DNA of 64,000 nucleotides from NCBI GenBank assembly GCA_963853835.1, contig OY970830.1:38153966-38217965 (forward strand), read 5' to 3'. Under the pieces are notes generated by a model. It searched no databases, had not been told where the DNA came from, and saw nothing but the letters and a program-made list of their open reading frames with translations. A program made the position numbers and the translations under genes. Positions 48,857 through 59,077 of this stretch are shown one piece after another; position 1 is the stretch's first letter, and each line of letters begins with the position of its first letter. The stretch is from Calendula officinalis. Its lineage: Eukaryota; Streptophyta; Magnoliopsida; Asterales; Asteraceae.

Positions 48857-50083
48857 CTGATTTCCATATTAATTATTTTGTCAATAACTTATTTTTTGAT
48901 TAACAGGTGACGGAATAGATAATGTTTATGTAACTCAAACAATTAATTAATAACTTAATCTTAGAAATCAGATTGTGCAGAGATGCGGGTAGATACCTTT
49001 GTATAAAGGGCAAAATAGCAGGTGAACTGGAGGAAGATCCCAGTCGTTGATTGAACTATCGTTAACCGACCTAAGGTGAAGAAGACGTGTTTAGTTTGGC
49101 GAAAATTACAGAAGCCATGTTCTTGCCCTTTTCATGTTTGTGTAAAAATTAGTAGACTTAACATATGAAGGTGTTAAGCTGCAAAGGGATTGACCGCAAT
49201 AATGAAAATGCCAAGAATAAATTTTGGAGAAGACATTAGCTGGTGAAATTTATGGTAAATGAGAGTGATTGCGGTTACCAAAAAAATAAGCCAGAGGTTT
49301 TGGAAACCGAATATCATCATAATCAAATTGGAAAAAATTGAACGATGCACGTGTACAGTTGGCGTACAGCTGGCAGCCAAGTCATTATGACGTCGTTAAA
49401 AGAATGACGTGGCGTGATTTTAAAAATGCTTTCTTTTATTATATACAAAGATAAAGATTTGCAAGTATTCATGTATCTCTATCTCTACTATCTATAATGA
49501 GTGAATGACTTTCTAATTATAGCAGGTCTTAAAATTGGCCTTCTATTTCTGGAAGGTCTTAAACCCACGTCTTAAATGCAAAAAAAAAAAGCCATCCGTA
49601 GGTTTCGAACTTGGGTATCTAGACTCCTTTTTATTCACCTAACCACTTAACCACATCACATTATTGAAGCAAAACCGAAACACTAATACGGTATGCTTTA
49701 AATGTCCGGACACAACTAATTAAAAACCGTTACAAATAAGACTTCTTGCTACTCTTATTTTTAGAAACAATAAACCATAATGTTATCTATTTAAGGCGTT
49801 TTTAATATTAACACCTTAATTAAAAGCCGTTAAAATTACTTATGTTTTGTAACATTGAAATCCTTTAAAATTTTACTATCCGTTTTTTAACATCGAAATC
49901 ATTTAAACATTGAAACAATCATTTACTTCATAAGTTTTTTTGATTCATACATTTAAACCGGCATTGACTTACAAATAATACTTTTATGCTAATCTTATTG
50001 TTAGAAACAAGAATCCATAATGGTAAGGTGAATAAAGTGTTTTTAATTTTAGAACCATAAAAACCATACGTTTTTTATGGATT

Positions 50084-50222
50084 AAATCATTCAACATTTG
50101 ACTGAACGTTTTTCATTGAATTCCTCATTAATTTTATATTTTTTTAGCCATAATTAAATCATTCAACATTTGACTGAACGTTTTTCATTGAATTCCTTAA
50201 TAATTTTACGTTTTTTTTAGCC
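50084..50222. repeat. About 70-bp tandem duplication within the Helitron
   Basis: ATTAAATCATTCAACATTTG then ACTGAACGTTTTTCATTGAA occurs at 50084 and again at 50155, each ending in a T-run plus AGCCATA. Confidence 0.85.
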
Positions 50223-50238
50223 ATATATATATAGTGCA

Positions 50239-50617
50239 CGAACTTACGATGGGGTTGTTGTGCAAGCTACAAACGACGTGAAAACTTACAATCATATTAT
50301 CTTCTACATGGCTTTAATCACCCAATATGGTGCTTCAGTGCTCCAGCCACTGCCACGACCAGTTGAAGAAGTAGAGGTAACGTCTATTTGACTAAATTCA
50401 GAGTTTCAAATTCTTACTTTAAAATCATAAATTCGGTGTTAACTAATATTTTTCTATTTCTCTTTCGAAGGAATTTGATGGATATGAACCGATTGAAAAC
50501 TTTGAAGACCTCTGGCATCCACATTACTGGTACAAATGCAAATATGTTCGAGTTGAATATGTTTGGTTTGACCACAAACATAACAAATTATATTTGTTCC
50601 AACTTGATGAAGATTGA
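50239..50617 (+). pseudogene. Captured two-exon fragment of an unknown plant gene
   Basis: Exon A (about 50239-50376) reads TYDGVVVQATNDVKTYNHII ... LPRPVEEVE up to a GT donor. Exon B (50471-50617) follows a TTTCGAAG acceptor and reads EFDGYEPIENFEDLWHPHYW ... VRVEYVWFDHKHNKLYLF with stop TGA at 50615-50617. The frames join in phase and the intron is 94 bp. I do not recognise the family. There is no start codon or N-terminal part, so it is a gene end carried by the Helitron; it could still be spliced if transcribed. Confidence 0.5.
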
Positions 50618-51192
50618 CTGTTATTTTATTTTGACATAATGTGAATTATATATTTTTCAGTAAAAAATTAACGCTCTTATAGATTCCCTAATTTATACAA
50701 AATTGTAATAAAAACGCTGAATCAATGCTATTAGTCCAAAATTAACCTATATCTTTTCAAATTAAATATAATTTTAATACCCCTACTAAACATACCTTTT
50801 AAAGCAACGTTTTATATATACGTTTTTATTGCAAAGAGGACAAATTAATTATATGAACTAATTGTAATTCATCCCACAATTATATATACATTTTTTGGTT
50901 CTTAAATTACGATTACATTCAAATAATGATTCACTTATTGCCGACCAAATGGAATAAAAATTACCATATAAATATATTATATTATGATTGTATAACTATC
51001 AAATCCTTGATTTTGAGCGGTTCTACTAAAATATAACTATAATATAACGTGAAAACAACTACTCAATTTAGTGTGATACTGAATAAGGAAGTTGTATGAT
51101 TTTTAACTTCATAAAATAATTCTTGTTCCAATTTACGCATTCAATAGTAAGATAGTAACCGTCCAACTTAATGAAAATTAAATGCTTGTAAA

Positions 51193-52440
51193 GACTAAAT
51201 TATACGATATACGTTTGTTTTTTCATTTTTAACATGTCTTAAAACAAAAACTTTCAGTCAATGCTATAACTAGGTATAAAGACTTAATTATGTATACGTT
51301 TTTTTCATACTTACATTTTTCAATGCTTAAGAACTGTTAGAGATAATATATAGTAACCAATGGATATTTCGGATACCAATATAAAGACTTAATTATACGA
51401 TATACGTTTTTTTTTTCATTTTTAGCATGTCTTAAAAGATAAACGGCCAGTCAATGCTATAACTAGGTATAAAGACTTAATTATGTATACGTTTTTTTCA
51501 AGCTTACGTTTTTTTCATCCTTATGAACTGTGAGAGAAAATATATAGTAACCAATGGATATTTTGGATACCAATATAAAGACTTAATTATACGATATACA
51601 TTTTTTTTTCATTTTTAGCAGGTCTTAAAACAAAAACGTTCATTCATTGCTATAACTAGGTATAAAGACTTAATTATGTATACGTTCTTTTCATGCTTGC
51701 GTTTTTTTCATGCTTACGAACTGTGAGAGAGAATATATAGTAACCAATGGATATTTCGGATACCAATATAAAGACTTAATTTTAACCTATACGTTTTTTT
51801 ATTTATTTTTAGTAGGTCTTAAAACAGAAACGGTCAGTCAATGCTATAACTAGGTATAAAGACTTAATTATGTATACGTTTTTTTTCATACTTACGTTTT
51901 TTCAATGCTTAAGAACTGTTAGAGATAATATATAGTAACCAATGGATATTTCGGATACCAATATAAAAACTTAATTATACGATATACGGTTTTTTTCATT
52001 TTTAGCAGGTCTTAAAACATAAACGGTCAGTCAATGCTATAACTAGGTATAAAGACTTAATTATGTATACGTTTTTTTCAAGCTTACGTTTTTTTCATCC
52101 TTATGAACTGTGAGAGAGAATATATAGTAACCAATGGATATTTCGGATACCAATATAAAGACTTAATTATACGATATATGGTTTTTTTCATTTTTAGCAG
52201 GTCTTAAAACATAAACGGTCAGTCAATGCTATAACTAGGTATAAAGACTTAATTATGTATACGTTTTTTTTCAAGATTACATTTTTTTCATCCTTATGAA
52301 CTGTGAGAGAGAATATATATTAACCAATGGATATTTCGGATACCAATATAAAGACTTAATTATACGATACACGTTTTTTTTTCATTTTTAGCAGGTCTTA
52401 AAACGAAAACGTTCAGTCAATGCTATACGTTTTTTTATTC
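51193..52440. repeat. Seven-copy tandem array, period about 194 bp
   Basis: Units each contain 'aaagacttaattatacgata', 'cattttta.ca.gtcttaaaa', 'agtcaatgctataactaggt' and 'atatagtaaccaatggatat'. They start near 51193, 51388, 51586, 51779, 51972, 52169 and 52360 (last partial). Copies differ by scattered substitutions and T-run length. Such arrays are frequent inside Helitrons. Confidence 0.9.
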
Positions 52441-52711
52441 ATGCTATAACTACCCATTAAATCTTTGGATTAATATTAATTTAATTTGTTAAAATTAAAA
52501 TACGTATTACCTCCACTCTATATAAACAACGGTATTATAAACCGAGAAAACCCGTCACTGTTTTCATCCAAAACCGAGAAAACCTTCATAACCAACGGTA
52601 TGAGTTATCACCCGCAAGTCTGTTTTTTCATTCTATTTTTTAACAAATGATACATATGTTATTCCTACCGTGTATGATTTCGTAATCTTTTTTATGTAAG
52701 GTATTCTTAAC

Positions 52712-53252
52712 ATGGCAACAATCGGATCGCACTATATAAGAAACATTCATGATTTCAAGGACAAAATTCACCTCAAGGTCAGGGTTTTACGAATGTGGCC
52801 CCACACGTACTTCAACAATAAAAATGAGATTATATCAGAGGAGGTAAGTTGTGGCAGCCAAGTCAAGTTTTACGTTTACTGGCATGAATGAAAAACTTTC
52901 ATTTCAATCCAGCACAACGATTAAAGAATGCGCTGAGTGGTCTGGTCCATTACATGGTTTTGAGTTTGCTGCATACGAGAACATTTTGAATAACTCATTA
53001 CTAGCCTCGAAGTCAATTGGTAAAATTAACTCCATTTTACTATGTAGGATTTATATGTTATATAACCCTATACCCCTACTAATTAATGAATTTTTTTTAG
53101 ATGTAATCAGAGAAATATGCGTCGTTGAAAGCCTTAAATCTTCAAGTGAAGACAGAAGCAAGAACAAGCTGCCAATCGAAATAAAAAACATACAGTTCGT
53201 TGCAATTATGTATTGTATTCGTTTTAAAAATATGTTACGAATAAAGTTTTAA
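52712..53252 (+). pseudogene. RPA70-like (OB-fold) remnant of Helitron origin
   Basis: ATG at 52712 starts MATIGSHYIRNIHDFKDKIH then LKVRVLRMWPHTYFNN, like the first OB-fold strand of plant RPA1 ('..RIRVRVCRMW..'). A GT donor or stop follows after EIISEE. Another frame (52851-53252) has WSGPLHGFEFAAYENIL and SKSIGKI, like the HGF.F..F..I ... IGK region of RPA1. Many plant Helitrons carry RPA-like genes that bind single-stranded DNA during rolling-circle transposition. Here frameshifts break it. Confidence 0.5.
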
Positions 53253-53305
53253 TCGCCAGTAATATTTACTTCGCAGCCCGCCGCATCGCGCGGGTATTAT
53301 CCTAG

Positions 53306-54091
53306 TATTATATAAATATATAATGCAACAATTATAGTAAATACATTAAAAAGTGTAGTGTAAAAATCACTCATTATATTATCTGTATAAAATATTAAAT
53401 GAATAAATATTATTTAGTTCCAGTTACGTGTCAATTGAAATAATACTGATTTGGTAAAATTAAAAGAGTATTAGGTGATTTGGTAAAAACTGAAATTTTA
53501 CATGGTCACTCTAATCTGATAGGTAACGTAAGAGCATCCCCATTGGTTAAGTCTTTGCAAAGACTTATTGAAATTGCCACTTAGACTTTTCACCCAATTT
53601 TGATAGATAAGCTTTCAAAAAAGCTTTTGCTCTAATGTATTTAGTTTAGATAAAACTTTTTTTGTATCTAGTGAATTACTTAGAGAATAATAAGCTTTTG
53701 GTGTAAATTTATTTTGCTAGAAGATCATAATTCATAAACATTCAAATGACCTACACAAAAAATAAAAAATTTTATAAAAAGTTTCTAATGACAGGCGCCT
53801 ATGTAGAAGGAGTAGAGTTGGGTGATTTGACATGAGACGCGTATGAGATGAGCTGACAAGCATTACCAAGATTACTTGAATAGATGATACTGGGAATTGA
53901 CACGTACCAAATAAAGTGGAATCTTATTACCTTTTTAATGACGCGGAACGCTATAAAAATCTGGTAAAAATGTTGCATGTCTAGTTCGTTGAGTAATGTA
54001 TATTCACTCTCCTATTAATACAATTTCTTTTAAATTTAATGCGATTTTTATAGTAATAACTTTTTATAACTTTTGTATGGTTATATATATA
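53306..54091. other. Spacer with one MITE end
   Basis: Non-coding. GAGCATCCCCATTGGTTAAG at 53532 resembles the left end of the Harbinger MITE at 2187, but no matching right end is found, so it is a remnant. Confidence 0.4.
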
Positions 54092-54409
54092 TACTTCATC
54101 CAATTCAAAATAAGTGATACATTTAGGTTTTACGATTTTTAAAGTAAAAAATTATAATGATAATTAAATTAGATTAATTGAATGATTAGTGGAGAATGAA
54201 TCCAACACCTTCTGAATAAAGTGAAATTAGTAATGTTTAAAAGTAAAAAGTAACGGTAAATGAGTCATTTTACTTTGTTAAAGTAGATAGTTAGTGGATG
54301 ACAGTCCCACTATTTTTTGTTAAATAAGGTAATTTTTTTAAAATGTATCACTTATTATGAATTACCCTAAAAAAGAAAGTGTATCACTTATTTTAAATCA
54401 TAGGAAGTA
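54092..54409. mobile_element. Stowaway-like MITE (older)
   Basis: Element 54094-54407. Left CTTCATCCAATTCAAAATAA, complement of right CTTCCTATGATTTAAAATAA, TA on both sides. 314 bp, more diverged than the copies at 19521 and 21852. Confidence 0.8.
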
Positions 54410-54836
54410 TACAAAAACATACTTATAGGTATTATGCGTACATATTGTTTTTTACTAGTACTTCCCCTCTATAGGATTCGTCTCGTCCAGCTAGTGATGA
54501 GTTTATATGTTTTCATCTTCAGCTTTCATATCTATATCATTGTAACTTAGAGCACAATGTGTGGTCTAGTATTAAATCCACGTTAAATGCATTTTTATCT
54601 TTTTAACATAAATTTAATAAATTACCATCATGTGTATAAAATTCATATGATATTCTGTTTTTAATCATTGAAAACTCCAAACCAATAATAATTTTAAAAA
54701 ATCAAATAAAATGAAAAGACTTTTAACTCGGACTTAAAACGACCAAGCCGGACATTTGGTGTGACAGCGTTAAAAGTCATATAACTGAGCTACAACTTGC
54801 GATGCCCACTACTCTTTTTATTGATGTTTTTGTTTG
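54410..54836. other. Spacer, nothing recognised
   Basis: Non-coding, between two Stowaway MITEs. Confidence 0.4.
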
Positions 54837-54920
54837 TATCCCTTCGTTTCAAAAAAATTTCCATTTGGCTTTTATATAAATTTTTAGGTGATATTTAGTG
54901 GTGTAGTCATTAATAATACT

Positions 54921-56670
54921 TTTGATTAAGAGTAAATTACACGGAAGGTCCCTGTGGTTTGCCACTTATTACACCTACAGTCCCTGAACTTCATTTATTA
55001 CACTGAAGGTCCCTGGTATATACAATTTGTTACACCCATGGTCCCTACTGCCCTTAACTTTTTCTAAATGACGAAAATACCCTTTTGGCCTTTTGTTATA
55101 AAGCGAAGATAAGGGACTGTAAATGTAATATGTGATAAACCACAGGGACCATCTGTGAAGTTTACTCTATTAATTGATTTTTTTCTTCTCTCTCTTTAAT
55201 TCGTGTTCTTCCGCCACATTTAGACTCACCACCCACCTCTATCTCTTTAAATTCAAACATCAATTAATAACCACTATCGACGCGCCACCAAACCCCTTGA
55301 AAATTCGATCTATCACCAACCCCTGCATCCGGTTTCCTTCTCCAGTTGGTCCGAGCCGATGATGTTCTATCGACCAGAATTGATTGAGACAATTAATGCA
55401 CGTCACTAGAGGATTTGGTGGTTTGCACACGCGGTGATTCAGACAATTGATGCACGTCGCTAGAGGAGTTGGTGTTTTGGACACTCAGGTCGATAGAACG
55501 TCATCGGCGGCAGAACAACCGGAGAAGGCAACCGGAGGCAGGGGTTGATTACGCGACGATAATGGTTATTGATTGAGGATTGAATTCAAAGAGATAGAGG
55601 CGAGTGGTGAGTCTGAATGTGGCAGAAGAATATGAATCAAAGAGAGAAGAAAAAAAATCAATTAATAGAGTAGATTTCACAGATGGTCCCTGTGATTTAT
55701 CACTTATTACATTCACGATCTCTTATCTTAGGTTTATTACAAAAGACCAAAAGGGTATTTTTGTCATTTAGAAAAAGTTAAGGGCAACAGGGACCATGGG
55801 TAGGGGTGTTCGTTTGGATAATTTGGATTTATCCGAACCAAATAGGTGAATCCAAATGGATTTTGGATTTTAAATGTTCAAATCGAACCATCCAAACTAA
55901 TTTAAATCCAAACTGATCCGAACCAAATTACAATTTGGATGGTTTGGATTTGTCCGAACCAAATCATTTTTTTTAACATAACTACTTTATACAATTTCAA
56001 AACGATAAACTACTTTATACATAAAAACAAGTCTAATTCATAGCTTGTCAAATCATCGTAGCTTGATACGAGTGGGCTCTGGGCGATTCACGTATCAAAT
56101 GGGAAGAGACGAATTGGATTAAAGTAAGAATTGATAGGGTTAAGATTGTGTTTGGAAACTGGACATTCGATGAGATCACATGTCATGTATTAAGTTTTTC
56201 GGAATTGGATTTAGAATGGGCCAATTAAGAAGTTAATTGCTTTAAAATTATTTTGGGTCATAGGATATTTCAATAATTTCAATAGTCCCTATATTTAGTT
56301 TTCTAGAAATAGGATAGAATTGTTTTATATACTTATATTTTATATATTTATATTTTATATATATATTACTATTTGGATTTTTTGGATAATCCGGATTTTA
56401 CAATGAAAACCAAATCCAATCCGAAAACCAAACTATTAATTTGGATCAAGTCCAAACCGATCCGAAAAACCAAAAAACCAATCCAAACGATCCAATCCAA
56501 ATTGTCCATTTGGACAATCCGAATTTATCCGAATAGTGAACACCCCTAACCATGGGTGTAACAAAATGTATACACCAGGGACGTCTGGTGTAATAAACGA
56601 AGTTCAGGGACTGTGGTTGTACTAAGTGGTAAACCATAGGGACCTTCCGTGTAATTTACTCTTTGATTAA
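54921..56670. mobile_element. Composite foldback MULE-type element, 9-bp duplication
   Basis: Element 54930-56661 with TTTGATTAA at 54921-54929 and 56662-56670. Both ends start GAGTAAATTACACGGAAGGT. The left arm 54930-55167 is itself a complete small inverted-repeat element (inner end complement GAGTAAACTTCACAGATGGT). The right arm from 55668 is its mirror copy, interrupted by a hAT MITE. The roughly 500 bp between the arms is also inverted (caattaataaccactat versus ataatggttattgattg). No coding frame. Confidence 0.85.
55793..56556. mobile_element. hAT-type MITE with perfect 8-bp duplication, innermost of the nest
   Basis: Element 55801-56548 with perfect 11-bp ends TAGGGGTGTTC/GAACACCCCTA and ACCATGGG at 55793-55800 and 56549-56556. 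The subterminal parts are rich in TTTGGATT/AATCCAAA inverted phrases; the centre (about 56030-56330) is unrelated unique DNA. No coding frame. Confidence 0.92.
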
Positions 56671-56824
56671 AATATAAGGTTGGATTGAAGAGAGAAAGAT
56701 AGTTAGTGGATATTAATAATAATTTTTTATTGTGTGAAGCCCATCAAATATGGGAAATGAAAAGTTTTTGTATGACACAAATTTAGAGTGAAATGAGAAG
56801 TTTTTTTTGGGATGGAGAGACTAC

Positions 56825-58585
56825 TTCATAAAAAAAAATAATAACCAAAGTTCTCTCCATAGTTTCACATAAAAGCATATCATAAGATCATATACATATG
56901 ACTTCAAGTTCACTTAAGTGATGTATTTTAGTAGCTATCCTTTCTTATGTAAGATATACGTACGTTCTTTTTTATTACTAATTTTCACGTTTTATGTTGA
57001 ATTACAAATGTACAAGTGTTGGCCCGTAAGACAATAGTAAGCCAAAGAATCCAATTGTAAGTAACGCTCAAACAAAGTTATATTAGGAACCTGCAGCACG
57101 GTCTAGCTAGGGTGGGGAGCTAAATACACGTTCGATTTTCAAGCTACTTATTAACCTAAACATCAACACAAAATTGCAACAAATAACAAAAGAAAGTGTA
57201 CAAAAAACAATCAACAAAAAAACAACTTGTAGTTAGTAAAATTGTAGCAGAAAAATCTAGGCAAAAACCAACAAGATCGAACACCTTATCTTGAACTTAA
57301 AAGTAGAATTAGACACCAAGAAAATGAACCCACAACAAACATACTAAAAATTACCTAAAAATATAGTTAATAAAATAGGGAAATTCTATGAACTTTAAAT
57401 TAATTCAAAAACTAGCGTTATTACTAGGTAAAGGTCAAAATTCAAAAGTTGTCGACTGGATTCAGAGTTAGAGAACTTGAAAAGTTGTGAGCTGGAGATT
57501 ATACATTAATACGAGACTGATTTGGGAAAAAGATTATATTTGAATGAAAAAAGTCAGTAATATCGCAAGTGTTACATACTATAACGGATTTGATCAGATG
57601 GCAATTAGGTTAATAAACTGTAATTTGACTTGACCATTAGACTATTTGTAATGGACGACAAATGGCGACCGCGACCAAATCCATTTTTTCCTTCATGCGA
57701 CCTGCTTCTATTTATGTCGTGGTCTCTTATACATTATGTACGACTTAGTAGTACATGTATTAATAAAATCAATTTTAATGTTTGGTTGTGAGTTTGTTCA
57801 CTATCAGAAGAATAGGAGGTTTGATCATGTGTTTTGTCTGAAGAGATGATACTGATGTGATACTGATGATAAATTTGGATTTAGTTACCATTACCAAAAT
57901 TTTTAAGGAGAATTGAGATGGCTAATTAGGAGTCCGACCATTATGTCACGACATTTGACCACTATGCAAAGATTCATTTATTATTTGATTAAAGGTTATA
58001 AAAGGGTTGGATTTTAAAAATTCTTACTTTTTAGTATAACGTATTGTCTAAATTACTTTATAGAAATATGCAAGTGTTTTAGTGAGAGGAATGTCACATG
58101 GTGAGTCGGATAATGAGGACAAAAGCAATACATGGCCTAATATAATCCGTGGACATAATAGATTCGACAAATAAATGAGAGACATGTTAGGTTTAATAAC
58201 TTTTTTCAGTGTTAGGAGAAGACACAAACTTCGGACATGTTAGGTTTTTAATAATATATACATGTTCCACTATTAATGTCTACTTTGCTTATTGGGTAAA
58301 GTCAATAACATAAAATTAAATTGTAAAATGACGGGTTGCATGCTAATACAGAGTAGAGTTCGAAGTTTGCATGCTAATATTTGTTAGGTGTTGATAGAGA
58401 ACTTACCAACTAATAGGTTGTCGGTTTGATCAAATCCTGTTGAAGAAATATGTGGTATTTATTTGTGTGAAAAAAATATCTATGTAAAATAAAAAAGTAT
58501 TTAAGAAGATTAGCTGAAGCTGGATTAATTTTTGCAACTTGTGTTTGCCAGTCAATTCTAAACTTATAAGTTTTAAATGGTATAT
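56825..58585. other. AT-rich spacer, nothing recognised
   Basis: No coding frame with a domain, no inverted ends and no tandem array were seen in this 1.8-kb stretch. Confidence 0.4.
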
Positions 58586-59077
58586 TCATTTAGTGATCAA
58601 GCTTACATTCGTGATGTACACGACGTAACTGTTTTCGTTGTAAGTTGAGTGATTTACCGCCTCTCCCCAAAAATTATTTGGAACTTGCATGGCTTTCAAT
58701 ATGCTTCTCGTCATCTCCATAAGTGTTCGATTTCGTCTTTCCACAACCCCGTTTTGTTGGGGGTGTGTACGAAGCGGTGAGATGTCGCTTGATTCCTTTT
58801 TTCTCACAAAATTCTTGAAATTCCGTTGACATAAATTCACCTCCCCGATCACTTCGAAATACTTTCAATGACTTTTCTATTTCTTTCTCCGCCAAAGTCT
58901 TGAAATTTTTTAAGTGAGTGAAATCTTCGCCTTTTTCTTTTAAAAGATATGTCCACATAAAATGTGAGTAATCATCAATTAAAGTGAAAACATACATTTT
59001 TCCTCCTATTATGGCCGGTGTGATCGGGCCACATAAGTCACCGTGAACTAGTTCTAGTGGTTCGTTTGCTTTTGATG
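58586..59077 (-). pseudogene. Copia integrase core fragment
   Basis: The minus strand reads NEPLELVHGDLCGPITPAII then MYVFTLIDDYSHFMWTYLL (first catalytic Asp), FRSDRGGEFMSTEFQEFC (second Asp) and, after a frame change near 58785, HPQQNGVVERRNRTLMEM (catalytic Glu) and NNFWGEAVNHSTY. This is the integrase core of a Ty1/Copia pol protein, which inserts the cDNA. Both ends are missing: the 5' side is cut at 59077 by the LTR at 59078, and the 3' side fades near 58586. Inactive remnant. Confidence 0.88.

Larger units (their letters stand above)
45740..49457 (-). mobile_element. 3.7-kb Helitron carrying captured gene pieces
   Basis: On the minus strand the 5' end reads TCTTTATCTTTGTATATAAT (from 49457), preceded by A. 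The 3' end has the hairpin ACCCGT-AATTTATC-ACGGGT, then TATAGA and CTAG (45743-45740), followed by T. It lacks Rep/helicase coding sequence, so it is non-autonomous. It contains pieces resembling a MAP kinase exon (opposite strand) and a heavy-metal ATPase exon (same strand), plus 61-bp tandem copies near 46404-46530. Confidence 0.7.
49482..53305 (+). mobile_element. 3.8-kb Helitron with RPA-like and captured gene sequence
   Basis: The 5' end TCTCTACTATCTATAATGAG (49482) is preceded by A. The 3' end has the hairpin CCCGC-CGCATCGC-GCGGG, then TATTATC and CTAG (53302-53305), followed by T. It holds two exons of an unknown gene, a seven-copy tandem array and an RPA-like remnant, but no Rep/helicase. 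Its 5' end lies only 24 bp from the 5' end of the oppositely oriented Helitron 45740-49457. Confidence 0.75.
54837..56824. mobile_element. Stowaway-like MITE split by a foldback element
   Basis: The left part 54839-54929 (TCCCTTCGTTTCAAAAAAAT...) and right part 56662-56822 (ending GGGATGGAGAGAC, TA after it) together resemble the copies at 4875 and 34965, including 'aatataaggtt.gattgaagagaga' and 'gtggt..ta.taataatac'. The insertion is bounded by TTTGATTAA on both sides. Outermost layer of a three-level nest. Confidence 0.7.

Noticed and set aside
51193..52440. Regular repeats considered as a CRISPR array
   Set aside because: Units are about 194 bp and continuous without unique spacers; the sequence is plant nuclear DNA. 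It is a tandem satellite.
55174..55484. Frames on both strands in the centre of the composite foldback
   Set aside because: They mirror each other because the DNA is an inverted repeat; no domain or codon signal.
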